Shown here: positions 1 through 8,189 of the stretch, piece after piece | Position numbering within the stretch: position 1 is the first letter of the stretch | Layout: each line of letters starts with the position of its first letter | Assembly: GCA_964554065.1 (NCBI GenBank) | Contig: CAZKMQ010000001.1 | Coordinates: forward strand, 1 to 46,532 | Direction: 5' to 3' | DNA from: CAZKMQ01 sp964554065 | GTDB lineage: Bacteria > Patescibacteriota > Patescibacteriia > Magasanikbacterales > JBBTQS01 | Length of the DNA stretch: 46,532 nucleotides | Made by a program: the position numbers and the translations under genes | The notes under the pieces: model-generated | The model's input: the letters and a program-made list of their open reading frames with translations, nothing else | What the model was told of the DNA's origin: nothing | Databases searched by the model: none

Positions 1-29
1 CGTCAGGAACTATTCAATAATATTGGAGT

Positions 30-821
30 ATGGTTGTCGCGCCGTGGTTCATTGGAACTGTATTGTTTGTATTGGGGGTTAGTATTGGCAGCTTTTTGCA
101 TGTGGTTGTTTGGCGCACTCAGCATAATTTCTCTATTGTTTCATCGCGTTCTAGGTGTGATTCTTGTGGTCATACTCTTTCGTGGTACGAGCTGATTCCA
201 CTAGTTAGTTATTTTGTTTGTCGTCGCAAGTGCCGTCATTGCAAAAATAAATTATCATCTGCCTTTTTTTGGGTGGAGCTAGTCACTGGAGTGGCATTCG
301 TTCTTATTTATATTTATAACATCCAAGTACTTGGATGTAACGAGTTATCAAGTGCATGTGGTGCGGTGTTTGTCCGCCACATTGTTTTTTTCTGTATGTT
401 GCTGGTCTTGTTTCTTTCGGATTTATGGTACCAAACCTTGCCCGATATGTTTACAGTTCCGTTTATTTTAGTTCTGATCTTCGGTGTACTTGTGAGTCAT
501 TCATCAGAAATGGTCTCAGCGCTAATTGGTATGGTGGTTGGTGCCGGAATCTTCCTTTTACAATATCTTATTAGTCGCGGTAAATGGATTGGATCTGGGG
601 ATATATTTCTTGGAGCTATAATGGGATTGATGCTTGGATGGCCTGAGGTGATAGTTGCTATTGGCCTAGCGTATATTGCTGGTGCTGCAGTTGCAGTTGG
701 ATTACTTATGGGAAAAAAGAAAAAGCGTGATGATGCGATTGCATTTGGTACATTTTTGACAACAGCAACATTTGCCATGCTGTTCTATAGTGATCAAATA
801 ATGCATTGGTTTGGTTTGTAA
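30..821 (+). CDS. pilD: Type IV prepilin peptidase (PilD/GspO-like)
   Basis: Membrane-bound aspartyl peptidase of 263 aa that cleaves, and usually N-methylates, type IV pilin-like leader peptides. The N-terminal methyltransferase-type domain carries the paired zinc cysteines C43-x2-C46 and C68-x2-C71. The two catalytic aspartates of the family are visible as D131 in SDLWYQ and D191 in the GSGD motif. Several hydrophobic stretches indicate about six to eight membrane segments, and the protein ends in a short hydrophobic helix. A GGAG sequence lies directly upstream of the ATG. It is followed after 3 nt by ligA, so the two are probably co-transcribed. Family assignment is firm; which pilin-like substrates it serves is not shown here. 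Confidence 0.93.
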   Translation: MVVAPWFIGTVLFVLGVSIGSFLHVVVWRTQHNFSIVSSRSRCDSCGHTLSWYELIPLVSYFVCRRKCRHCKNKLSSAFFWVELVTGVAFVLIYIYNIQVLGCNELSSACGAVFVRHIVFFCMLLVLFLSDLWYQTLPDMFTVPFILVLIFGVLVSHSSEMVSALIGMVVGAGIFLLQYLISRGKWIGSGDIFLGAIMGLMLGWPEVIVAIGLAYIAGAAVAVGLLMGKKKKRDDAIAFGTFLTTATFAMLFYSDQIMHWFGL

Positions 822-824
822 ATT

Positions 825-2822
825 ATGAATAAAGCAGCAGCAAAAAAACGCGCTACTAAATTGCAAGAAACTATTGATGATTTGCGTCATAGGTATCATG
901 TACTTGATGATCCAAAAGTTACTGATGAAGTTTATGATTCTCTTACTAAAGAATTGCGTGTTCTTGAGGAGAAATTTCCTGAATTAAAAACTGTCCATTC
1001 TCCAACGCAGAGGATTGGGGGAGCGGCACTTGATAAGTTTGAAAAAGTAAAACATGTAGTTGCTCAGTGGTCATTTAATGATGCCTTTACTGAGCAGGAA
1101 ATTCAGGATTGGGATGTGCGTGTTAAGAAAATGCTAAGTAAAAAACTTAATCGCGATGTTGCTGATGTAGAATATGTATGTGAGTTGAAAATCGATGGGT
1201 TGCATATTGTATTGACCTATGAAAATGGCATTCTTGTATCTGCTGCTACGCGCGGTGATGGGAAAGTGGGTGAGAATGTTACGCACAATATTAAAACCAT
1301 ACACAGCATTCCTCTTAAGCTCAAAAAACCAGTGGATGTTATTGTTGAAGGAGAGGTGTGGCTACCTGTTCATCAACTAGAGCGAATTAACAAAGAGCGT
1401 CAATCCGAGAATAAGTCATTATTTGCTAATCCTCGCAATGCTGCAGCTGGAGCTATCCGTCAACTTGATCCTAAGGTTGCTGCCGCGCGTAAGCTTGATG
1501 CATTTATTTATGATATTAGTGGGGGAGCACTGCAACCAGAAACACAGAATGCTGAGCTTGATTTGCTTGGTGAGCTTGGGTTCAAGGTAAATAGTGATCA
1601 TAAAGTTTTTGCAAAAATCAGCGACGTGATTGCGTTCTGGAAAAAGTGGGAACCAAAGCGTCAGTCCAAAGAATATTGGATTGATGGTGTTGTGGTTAAA
1701 GTAAATCAAGTTGAATATCAGAAGGAACTTGGTTTCACTGGCAAGGCGCCGCGATGGTCACTTGCTATAAAATTCGCAGCTGAGAAGGCAACAACAGTTC
1801 TTAAGCAAGTCCATTGGCAAGTTGGAAGAACCGGAGCGGTTACACCGGTTGCAACATTTGAGCCAGTGCAAGTAGCTGGTACAACGGTGACCCATGCTAC
1901 GTTACATAATTCAGACGAGATAAAGCGGCTCGGCGTGCGCATAGGTGATACAGTTGTGATTGAAAAGGCTGGAGATATTATTCCAAAGGTGATTGAAGTA
2001 ATAGCCAAGTTGCGCACAGGCAAAGAGAATAAGATTGTTGAGCCAAAGCAATGCCCAATGTGTAATTCAGCGCTCTCGCGCCGCGAAGGTGAAGTCGCTC
2101 TGTATTGCATAAACAAGAAGTGCTTTGCGCAAAACGCTGCACGACTTATTCATTTTGCTGGGAAAAAGGGTTATGACATAGAAGGATTGGGTGAGAAAAT
2201 TGTAATTCAGCTTATGGAGGAGGGGTTGGTGGCAGAGCCGGCGGACTTTTTTACATTAACTGTTGGTGATATTTTGCCACTTGAGAGGTTTGCACAAAAG
2301 TCTGCAGAGAATCTGATTGAGGCTATTGCTGCTAAGAAGCAGATTAGTTTTGCGCGATTTATTAATGCGCTCGGTATACGGTATGTTGGTGAGGAAACTG
2401 CGCATCTTCTAGCTGAGCGGTTTGATTCAGTTGAAGGTTTGCGCAATGTGACAGAGCAGCAGCTTATAACAATTGATGGTATTGGTGAAAAAGTTGCCGC
2501 CGGGCTTGTGGATTATTTTGCTAGTTATGATGCAGTGATCGATGGGCTATTGGCTGTTGGTATAATTCCTTTTAAGGAGAAGGTAAGATTAAGCAAGTTG
2601 ACAGGTAAAACCATTGTATTTACTGGATCACTACAGACAATGACGCGAGACGAAGCAAAAGAATTTGCTCGTTCGCGCGGTGCGCATATAGGTGATAGTG
2701 TGAGTAGCAACACAGATTACCTTGTGGCAGGAGACAAGGCTGGTTCTAAATTAAAAAAAGCACAGAAGTTGGGTGTGAAGGTTTATAATGAAGATGAGTT
2801 TTTGAAGATTATAAAAAATTAA
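825..2822 (+). CDS. ligA: NAD+-dependent DNA ligase
   Basis: Seals nicks between Okazaki fragments and in repair, using NAD+. The 665-aa length is standard. Domains in order: N-terminal Ia domain with the YHVLDDP region, adenylation domain with the nucleophilic lysine K122 in KIDG, OB fold, four-cysteine zinc finger (C410, C413, C428, C433), helix-hairpin-helix repeats (LGIRYVGEETA and IDGIGEKVA), and a C-terminal BRCT domain from about residue 590. All catalytic elements are intact. The start has no Shine-Dalgarno sequence (TAAATT-ATG junction), which is typical of the operonic genes in this window. A hairpin overlapping its stop codon probably ends the pilD-ligA transcript. Confidence 0.97.
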   Translation: MNKAAAKKRATKLQETIDDLRHRYHVLDDPKVTDEVYDSLTKELRVLEEKFPELKTVHSPTQRIGGAALDKFEKVKHVVAQWSFNDAFTEQEIQDWDVRVKKMLSKKLNRDVADVEYVCELKIDGLHIVLTYENGILVSAATRGDGKVGENVTHNIKTIHSIPLKLKKPVDVIVEGEVWLPVHQLERINKERQSENKSLFANPRNAAAGAIRQLDPKVAAARKLDAFIYDISGGALQPETQNAELDLLGELGFKVNSDHKVFAKISDVIAFWKKWEPKRQSKEYWIDGVVVKVNQVEYQKELGFTGKAPRWSLAIKFAAEKATTVLKQVHWQVGRTGAVTPVATFEPVQVAGTTVTHATLHNSDEIKRLGVRIGDTVVIEKAGDIIPKVIEVIAKLRTGKENKIVEPKQCPMCNSALSRREGEVALYCINKKCFAQNAARLIHFAGKKGYDIEGLGEKIVIQLMEEGLVAEPADFFTLTVGDILPLERFAQKSAENLIEAIAAKKQISFARFINALGIRYVGEETAHLLAERFDSVEGLRNVTEQQLITIDGIGEKVAAGLVDYFASYDAVIDGLLAVGIIPFKEKVRLSKLTGKTIVFTGSLQTMTRDEAKEFARSRGAHIGDSVSSNTDYLVAGDKAGSKLKKAQKLGVKVYNEDEFLKIIKN

Positions 2823-2852
2823 AAACTTGCACCCAGTGAGAATACAAGTTTT
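2822..2852. terminator. Bidirectional terminator between ligA and a minus-strand gene
   Basis: Perfect 8-bp arms AAAACTTG and CAAGTTTT around a 15-nt loop. On the minus strand the hairpin is followed by a long T-rich run. On the plus strand a short T run precedes ordinary sequence. It overlaps the stop codons of both converging genes. Confidence 0.7.
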
Positions 2853-3108
2853 AGCAGTGGATAAACGGCATTAGTTGTTTGCCGCGTGCCAGTACTGATG
2901 CAGCGATCAATGCTTGCTGTTCACTGTTACAGCGCACCTTGCACATTCCCTGATAGTTGACGCTCACCAACCACTTTCTGGTGAACGGAAGTTGTGGTGG
3001 AAAGACATATACAGAACGTGTTCGCTCTGCGTACCATCCAGGGCGTACTTTTGTCCGGTTATCAACCCAAACGAAGTAAACACCAAATACAGTTTTTGTT
3101 TTTGCCAT
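2851..3108 (-). CDS. Small hypothetical protein, SD-bearing accessory gene
   Basis: An 85-aa basic protein of no family I recognise. It has no signal peptide or membrane helix; aromatic and basic residues are frequent (YFVWVD, RPGWYAERTR) and there are three cysteines. The start is well supported by a GGAGGGG ribosome binding site 2 nt before the ATG, whereas the surrounding plus-strand genes have none. It sits alone on the minus strand between ligA and gatC and shares a terminator with ligA. Its promoter is weaker than those of the other genes of this class: the best candidate -10 is TATTCT around 3130. It is probably a lineage-specific accessory gene; its function is unknown. Confidence 0.7.
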   Translation of the reverse strand: MAKTKTVFGVYFVWVDNRTKVRPGWYAERTRSVYVFPPQLPFTRKWLVSVNYQGMCKVRCNSEQQALIAASVLARGKQLMPFIHC

Positions 3109-3150
3109 AACCCCTCCATGTGGTATAGAATAGCGTATGTGGAGATTTTT

Positions 3151-3159
3151 TGCTACACT
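3151..3159 (+). promoter_or_regulatory. Extended -10 element of gatC, likely leaderless start
   Basis: The element TGC-TACACT ends 6 nt before the ATG at 3166, so transcription should begin at or next to the start codon. No convincing -35 box is seen. This supports using 3166 rather than the ATG at 3160, which would lie upstream of the predicted transcript start. Confidence 0.45.
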
Positions 3160-3165
3160 ATGGCT

Positions 3166-3459
3166 ATGAAGTTGACCAAAGAAGATATTGCAAAAATTGC
3201 AAAATTAGCAAGATTGTCATTGACTGATGAAGAGGCTGCCAGATATCAGGAGCAGTTATCTTCTGTTTTGGAATATATGGATGTCTTAAATGAGGCAGAT
3301 ACGTCAAAAGTGGAGATTACATCACAGGTTACTGGTCTTGAAGATGTGTTTCGCGAGGATGTTGTTGATGCATGTAAAGAAGATGAGCGAGATTTGATTA
3401 TCGGACAATTTCCAGAAAGTAAGGACTTTGGCTTGAAGGTTCCTGCAGTGCTTGAGTAA
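3166..3459 (+). CDS. gatC: Aspartyl/glutamyl-tRNA amidotransferase subunit C
   Basis: Small subunit of the GatCAB complex, which converts misacylated Glu-tRNA(Gln) or Asp-tRNA(Asn) to the amide form. The 97-aa protein has the family pattern: N-terminal KEDIAKIAKLARLSL helix, a central helix with LSSVLEYMDVLNE, then the extended C-terminal segment that wraps between GatA and GatB. The reading frame stays open far upstream, but homology begins at MKLTKED and an extended -10 element abuts this start. gatA follows directly; gatB is not in the window. A nearby tRNA-Asn gene fits a possible indirect route to Asn-tRNA, but that link is inference. Confidence 0.93.
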   Translation: MKLTKEDIAKIAKLARLSLTDEEAARYQEQLSSVLEYMDVLNEADTSKVEITSQVTGLEDVFREDVVDACKEDERDLIIGQFPESKDFGLKVPAVLE

Positions 3460-3460
3460 T

Positions 3461-4900
3461 ATGACCATCACAGAACTTTCAGCAAAATTAAAGAATAAGG
3501 AGCTCAGTAGTGTTGAGTTAACACAGCAGTATTTGGATGCTGCAAAAAAACATAATGAAACTATTAATGCATACATTACGATTTGCGAAGATGAAGCATT
3601 GGCAATGGCTAAGAGCGCGGATGAAATGCTGGCAAGTGGTAATGAGCACGCGCTTACAGGTATTCCACTCGGTGTAAAAGATGCAATCTGTACAAAAGGG
3701 ATTCGTAGTACTGGGGCAGCAAAGATTCTTGATCAGTATGTACCGCCATATGATGCAACAGTGATTAAAAAAATTAAAGAAAAGGGTGGTGTGATTATTG
3801 GAAAGCAGAATTGTGACGCTTTCGGTCATGGTGGTTCAAATGAAAACACACAATATGGTGTTGTGAAAAATCCATGGAACACTGAAAAAGTTCCTGGCGG
3901 AAGTAGTGGTGGATCTGCTGCATCTTTAGCAGCTGGTATGTGCGCATACTCAATTGGAGAAGATACCGGTGGTTCAATTCGTCAGCCTGCAGCTTTGTGT
4001 GGCGTGACTGGTTTGCGTCCAAGTTATGGTCGCAATTCACGTTATGGAATTATGCCAATGGCATCCTCGCTTGATACGGTTGGGCCAATGGCGAATTCAG
4101 TTGAAGATATTGCAACAATAATGGAAGTGATGGCAGGGCAAGATAAGATGGATGCAACGACTGTGGCAGATGCCGTGCCAAATTATATCAATGAGATAAA
4201 AAAACCTCTTGAGAAAATGACTATTGGTTTGCCAAAGGAGTATTTTACTGGTGAAACTGATGCTGATGTAAGTAAGGCAATAGATGTTGCAATTGAAGAG
4301 TATAAGAAACTAGGGTGTACATTTAAAGAAGTGAGCCTTCCACACACTAAATACGCTGTTGCTACGTATTATATTGTGGTTCCATCAGAAGACAGTAGTA
4401 ATCTTGCGCGACTGGATGGTATTAGATATGGATCTCGTGGTAAAGGAAAGGATTTGTTCGATGTATATGCTAATGCTCGAGCCGCAGGATTCCCAGATGA
4501 GTGTAAGCGTAGAATTATGATTGGAACATATGCACTGTCTGCTGGATATTACGATGCATATTATAAGAAAGCACAGAAAGTGCGTACATTAATCAAAAAA
4601 GACTTTGAAGATGCGCTAAAAGATGTTGATGCGCTTATTAAGCCGGTTTCACCAACCACAGCATGGGATATTGGTTCGTTAGTAAACGATCCACTGAAGA
4701 TGTACATGGCTGATGTGTTTGTTATACCCGGAGCTCTTGCTGGAGTGCCAGGATTAGCTGTGCCCTGTGGAATTGATAGTAGCGGATTGCCGATTGGTTT
4801 GCAGATTATTGGACCGCGCATGGCAGAATCGCGTATAATGCAGTTAGGCTATCATTACCAGCAGAATACTGACTGGCATACTAAAAAGCCTTCATTGTAA
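3461..4900 (+). CDS. gatA: Aspartyl/glutamyl-tRNA amidotransferase subunit A
   Basis: Amidase subunit of GatCAB that releases ammonia from glutamine. The protein is 479 aa. The Ser-cisSer-Lys catalytic triad of the amidase signature family is complete: K73 in GVKDA, S148 in the GGSSGGS loop and nucleophile S172 in DTGGSIRQPA. The ATG at 3461 follows the gatC stop codon by one base, suggesting translational coupling; a TTG nine bases earlier is in frame but lies inside gatC and adds no homology. There is no Shine-Dalgarno sequence. The length is close to the usual 480-490 aa. Confidence 0.97.
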   Translation: MTITELSAKLKNKELSSVELTQQYLDAAKKHNETINAYITICEDEALAMAKSADEMLASGNEHALTGIPLGVKDAICTKGIRSTGAAKILDQYVPPYDATVIKKIKEKGGVIIGKQNCDAFGHGGSNENTQYGVVKNPWNTEKVPGGSSGGSAASLAAGMCAYSIGEDTGGSIRQPAALCGVTGLRPSYGRNSRYGIMPMASSLDTVGPMANSVEDIATIMEVMAGQDKMDATTVADAVPNYINEIKKPLEKMTIGLPKEYFTGETDADVSKAIDVAIEEYKKLGCTFKEVSLPHTKYAVATYYIVVPSEDSSNLARLDGIRYGSRGKGKDLFDVYANARAAGFPDECKRRIMIGTYALSAGYYDAYYKKAQKVRTLIKKDFEDALKDVDALIKPVSPTTAWDIGSLVNDPLKMYMADVFVIPGALAGVPGLAVPCGIDSSGLPIGLQIIGPRMAESRIMQLGYHYQQNTDWHTKKPSL

Positions 4901-4903
4901 ATT

Positions 4904-6244
4904 ATGCCCAAGAAAAAAATTGACCCATCGTCAGCATATTCATTCACATACGAACATGCTCAGGCGAACTTTCGTGATACCTGGAGAATTTTTCGCATTA
5001 TGGCGGAGTTTGTTGATGGGTATCAGTTTTTGAATTCATTAAAAAAAGGGGTGACAGTGCTTGGTAGTGCGAGATTGAAGTCTAGTTCAAAGTGGTATAA
5101 AGAAGCAGAGAAGTTGGGGCGATTGCTTGCTAAGTCTGGGTATACAACGATTACTGGCGGAGGTCCATCAATAATGGAGGCGGCAAATAAGGGTGCAAGT
5201 GAGGCTGGTGGAGAATCTGCAGGTCTTAACATTCAGCTGCCATTTGAGCAGCGAGTGAATCCATATGTGAAAAAGTCAATTGCGTTTTATTACTTTTTTA
5301 CACGAAAGGTGATGCTTATTTCTCCAGCGCAGGCAACGGTATTTTTTCCTGGAGGGTATGGAACGCTTGATGAGTTCTTTGAAACTTTCGACAACATGGC
5401 ACTGGGCAAAATCACTGAGTCACCAATTGTATTGATTGGTCGGGATTTTTGGAAACCGATTGTTTCTTTTTTGCAAAAGAAAACACATAGTGAAATTGGC
5501 GCTGTATCTGCTGAAACACTTGATCATTTAATTATTGTTGATTCAGCTGAAGAAGCGATGAAATATATTAAAGCATCGCGCTCAAAGAAAAAGACATGCG
5601 CTATTGATCCGAACTCTTTTGAATGCAAAGACAGTAATGTGAACTGGAGAATCTTTCGTATCATGGCAGAGCTTGTGGAAGGGTTCGAGTTCCTTACAAA
5701 AGTTAAAGATGACGTGACTATTCTAGGCAGTCGCAGTGTGCAAAAAGATTCAAAGTATTATGATGCTGCACAAGAACTTGGGTACCAACTTGCTAAGAAG
5801 AAATTCACTGTAGTTAGTGGAGGTGCTGGCGGTATTATGGAAGCGGCAAGTAGTGGAGCACAAAAGGGCGGTGGCAAATCAATTGGCATTACGCACAAAT
5901 TCGATGATAAAGAAATGCTAAATAGTTATGTAAGCAGAAGTATTGGGTTTAATTTTCCATTTGTACGAAAGGTGATTCTAACTGCACCTTCAAAGTTGTT
6001 TGTGGTATTTCCTGGTGGGCTTGGCACACTGCATGAGTTATTTGAGATTTTGACATTAGAGCAAACTGATAAGATGGGGCCAGTGCCAATTGTGCTATTT
6101 GGTTCAGATTACTGGGGACCGCTCGTGGATACAATACGCACTAAGCTGGCACGGCAGTACAAGACTATAGCTCCTGCTGATGTTGATAGATTCCATGTAG
6201 TAGACAGTGTTGCTGATGTAATGAAGCTCGCAAAGAAGCGATGA
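4904..6244 (+). CDS. Tandem-duplicated LOG-family (TIGR00730) protein
   Basis: A 446-aa protein made of two complete LOG-type Rossmann domains. LOG-family enzymes act on nucleotides; cytokinin-type phosphoribohydrolases and nucleosidases belong here. Each half begins with a WRIFRIMAE helix. Copy 1 has GGGPSIMEAA (85-94) and PGGYGTLDE (149-157). Copy 2 has SGGAGGIMEAA (305-315) and PGGLGTLHE (370-378). Both halves keep the RKV segment that carries the family arginine and the PGG-GT-E active-site loop, so both look catalytically competent. Most LOG proteins have one domain of about 180-220 aa and form dimers, so this fusion may be a built-in dimer. It lies between gatA and lgt, overlapping lgt by 4 nt. 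Substrate unknown. Confidence 0.88.
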   Translation: MPKKKIDPSSAYSFTYEHAQANFRDTWRIFRIMAEFVDGYQFLNSLKKGVTVLGSARLKSSSKWYKEAEKLGRLLAKSGYTTITGGGPSIMEAANKGASEAGGESAGLNIQLPFEQRVNPYVKKSIAFYYFFTRKVMLISPAQATVFFPGGYGTLDEFFETFDNMALGKITESPIVLIGRDFWKPIVSFLQKKTHSEIGAVSAETLDHLIIVDSAEEAMKYIKASRSKKKTCAIDPNSFECKDSNVNWRIFRIMAELVEGFEFLTKVKDDVTILGSRSVQKDSKYYDAAQELGYQLAKKKFTVVSGGAGGIMEAASSGAQKGGGKSIGITHKFDDKEMLNSYVSRSIGFNFPFVRKVILTAPSKLFVVFPGGLGTLHELFEILTLEQTDKMGPVPIVLFGSDYWGPLVDTIRTKLARQYKTIAPADVDRFHVVDSVADVMKLAKKR

Positions 6245-7008
6245 TACCGAATTTTTCGTGGACAGTAATACAGCTTGGACCAATTCCCATTCAAGTATGG
6301 GGATTGTGTGTTGCTATTGGTGTGCTTGTTGGATTGTGGCTCGGTGCGCGTGAGGCAGTGAGGCGTGGTGTTAAAAAAGAATTATTTTGGGACAGTAGCT
6401 TGTGGATCGTTGTTGCTGGGTTTATTGGGGCACGGTTATCGCATGTGTTGTTTTACGAGCCGGCATTCTTTGTGAAAAACCCATTGGAGATTTTAATGGT
6501 GTGGCATGGGGGAATGAGCAGTCTTGGTGGTTTTTTGGGTGCAGCAATATTTGGTGTCTGGTATTTGCGGCGCAAAAAAATTAATATTTGGAAATATGCT
6601 GATGCAGCTGCATTTGGTTTGCCAATCGGATGGATGATAGGGCGCATTGGGTGTTTTTTGATTCATGATCATCCTGGAACATTAACAGACTTTGCTTTGG
6701 CAGTTCGCGAACCAGGTGTATTAGGTGAAGAAGGTTTTGGTCGTCATGATCTTGGGCTGTACGATGCTATTTTGGCAGGAATTATAGCGCTCGCGGTGCT
6801 CGCGCTTCGTAAAAAGAAAAAATTCGACGGGTATTTTATTTTGTTAATAGCCGGCCTGTATGCTGTACCGCGGTTTTTCCTAGATTATTTGCGTGCAAGT
6901 GACCTCAGTGGCAGTGACGCACGATATGCCGGGCTAACACCAGCGCAATATGCTTCAGTTATTGCATTGGTCTTTGTACTTTATATGTGGTATAAGAAAA
7001 GAAAGTAA
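6241..7008 (+). CDS. lgt: Prolipoprotein diacylglyceryl transferase
   Basis: Integral membrane enzyme that attaches diacylglycerol to the lipobox cysteine of prolipoproteins; 255 aa with about seven hydrophobic segments. The conserved HGGMSSLGGFLGA stretch and the signature-like GRIGCFLIHDHPG are present; in the latter the usual Asn residues of the Lgt signature are replaced by Cys and His. The ATG overlaps the preceding stop as ATGA, which indicates translational coupling. Substrates are likely the lipoproteins encoded nearby at 8190 and 18645, and perhaps 14326. A C-terminal KKRK end follows the last helix. A good family match with a somewhat divergent signature. Confidence 0.9.
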   Translation: MIPNFSWTVIQLGPIPIQVWGLCVAIGVLVGLWLGAREAVRRGVKKELFWDSSLWIVVAGFIGARLSHVLFYEPAFFVKNPLEILMVWHGGMSSLGGFLGAAIFGVWYLRRKKINIWKYADAAAFGLPIGWMIGRIGCFLIHDHPGTLTDFALAVREPGVLGEEGFGRHDLGLYDAILAGIIALAVLALRKKKKFDGYFILLIAGLYAVPRFFLDYLRASDLSGSDARYAGLTPAQYASVIALVFVLYMWYKKRK

Positions 7009-7021
7009 CAATTATAATTTT

Positions 7022-7720
7022 ATGAAAAAGAAAACATCAGAACCAAGAGAGAGGGTTGAGCCTGGCAAGGAGACAGTGGATAGTTCTGTTTTGGAACAGT
7101 ACGAGAAGATTATTAATGGGCATAGTGGGTACAAAGACCCTGGTTCTAAAGCGAGAAGTTTGGGGGATGCAGCTTCACTGATTGAGCGCGCTGCAAAAGG
7201 TGAATCTACGGTAGAATTCGAGAATTGGTACTATGAAACTTTCACAACTGAACAACTAAGCTCTTTAGTTCAGTTGTTGAAAAAAGAACAAGAAGTCTTA
7301 TTAAACCAGGCTGATGCTATTGAGGTTGCTGAAAATAAGAAAAAAAAGGAAAGAATAGAAAGTGAGTGGGAAGTTCATAAAGATGAGTATGATGATGAGC
7401 AGCAGTGGGAAGGACAGCCTCATACTGATTATTTTGGAGAGAGAAAATGGATTAAGACCTATGGATTTCAATATGGAGATACTGTTGTTCTTTCTTCTGA
7501 TCATGCTCCTGATAATGATGGCACATGGAAGATTGCTGGTTTTGGATATGGAGGCACAAGCACAACTGTACTTATGTTCCGTGAGGAGAAGTACTCAGAA
7601 TACATGGCTGCTAGTGATGCCTATCATGCTGACAAGACCAAAGAGAATCGTGACTTACTTTATAAGTTTGAAGCAAAGAAATTTCCAATGGAACTTCTTG
7701 AAGATGCAACTAAGAAGTAA
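7022..7720 (+). CDS. Hypothetical protein, acidic, coiled-coil plus small C-terminal domain
   Basis: A 232-aa soluble protein of unknown function. The N-terminal 120 residues are helical and charged (LVQLLKKEQEVLLNQ), compatible with a coiled coil. The second half contains a region of turns and beta-like segments (YGFQYGDTVVLSS, DGTWKIAGFGYGG) that resembles a small SH3-like or KOW-like fold, but that is only an impression. It follows lgt by 13 nt without a Shine-Dalgarno sequence and precedes tRNA-Ser, so it is the last gene of this transcription unit. I chose the ATG at 7022; an upstream in-frame ATG lies inside lgt. I recognise no family. Confidence 0.7.
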   Translation: MKKKTSEPRERVEPGKETVDSSVLEQYEKIINGHSGYKDPGSKARSLGDAASLIERAAKGESTVEFENWYYETFTTEQLSSLVQLLKKEQEVLLNQADAIEVAENKKKKERIESEWEVHKDEYDDEQQWEGQPHTDYFGERKWIKTYGFQYGDTVVLSSDHAPDNDGTWKIAGFGYGGTSTTVLMFREEKYSEYMAASDAYHADKTKENRDLLYKFEAKKFPMELLEDATKK

Positions 7721-7731
7721 TTAGTGTATCA

Positions 7732-7816
7732 GGAGAGGTGGCTGAGTGGTTTAAGGCGCCGCCTTGGAAAGGCGGTGGGGTTCACGCCCTCGCAGGTTCA
7801 AATCCTGTCCTCTCCG
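7732..7816 (+). tRNA. tRNA-Ser (GGA)
   Basis: A complete 85-nt class II tRNA. The acceptor stem GGAGAGG pairs with CCTCTCC, the anticodon stem CCGCC/GGCGG encloses the loop TTGGAAA with anticodon GGA, a long variable arm typical of tRNA-Ser follows, and the T arm is GCAGGTTCAAATCCTGT. The discriminator is G. The 3' CCA is not encoded, so it must be added by a CCA-adding enzyme. The A-run of the minus-strand RNA terminator begins 3 nt downstream. Confidence 0.97.
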
Positions 7817-7818
7817 CT

Positions 7819-7864
7819 AAAAAAAAGAAGCCAGCACATTCGGTGGGTTGAGGATGTTGGCTTC
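7819..7864 (-). terminator. Rho-independent terminator of the minus-strand RNA
   Basis: Read on the minus strand, the arms GAAGCCAACA and TGCTGGCTTC pair with one mismatch (positions 7827-7836 and 7855-7864) and are followed at once by eight T residues (plus-strand A-run 7819-7826). It has no T-run on the plus strand, so it serves the minus-strand transcript and stops it just before it would run antisense through tRNA-Ser. Confidence 0.8.
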
Positions 7865-8145
7865 CTATTGGGGTTGGAGATTTGTAGGAGCTTGAGGTGA
7901 ACTTCACTACAATGTATCGCTTATTCTTGGGTATGCGACTTACGCACCGTCTTGAGGAGGGTCAAGCGCGGGCGCATTGCATGTCGATTCACCAAGATTC
8001 ACCTTTTTTCAAACAATTACATTCCTGCGAGCATTTCCCATATGCCTACTTTCACGTCGCAATGACGAACAGGATTTGATAGTGTTTTCTCTCCAAAAAA
8101 CACTATCTGCACTCTTAAGCGAACGAGTGCAAGGGACTGATTTGT
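7827..8145 (-). ncRNA. Unidentified structured noncoding RNA, about 320 nt
   Basis: The minus strand here has a perfect promoter, a strong terminator and no convincing reading frame with a start signal. The transcript folds into nested helices. On plus-strand coordinates these pair 7895-7901 with 7998-8004, 7925-7930 with 7992-7997, 7936-7939 with 7983-7986, 7943-7949 with 7969-7974, and 7951-7955 with 7962-7966. A separate perfect 11-bp hairpin (8078-8088 with 8097-8107) lies near the 5' end, preceded by a 6-bp one. I looked for RNase P, tmRNA, SRP and 6S signatures and saw none. The longest peptides inside are about 17-23 aa, without conservation evidence. Confidence 0.6.
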
Positions 8146-8151
8146 GCGTAT

Positions 8152-8180
8152 ACTATATATACCGCGTAATAATTTGTCAA
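8152..8180 (-). promoter_or_regulatory. Consensus sigma70 promoter of the structured RNA
   Basis: On the minus strand TTGACA (8175-8180) and TATAGT (8152-8157) are separated by exactly 17 bp. Transcription should begin near 8145. The promoter starts just past the stop codon of the upstream lipoprotein gene, so the RNA is an independent unit. Confidence 0.8.
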
Positions 8181-8189
8181 CCTCTGGAG

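Noticed and set aside
2914..3165. Long N-terminal extension of GatC
   Set aside because: It lies antisense to an SD-bearing minus-strand gene and upstream of the gatC -10 element; GatC homology begins at 3166.
8055..8070. Dispersed palindromic repeat of the GTCATTGCGA type
   Set aside because: Only one short match is present and no second copy was found in the window.
7827..8145. RNase P RNA, tmRNA, SRP RNA or 6S RNA
   Set aside because: None of the conserved strings of these RNAs (such as GAGGAAAGTCC or the SRP GGAA loop context) is present on either strand.
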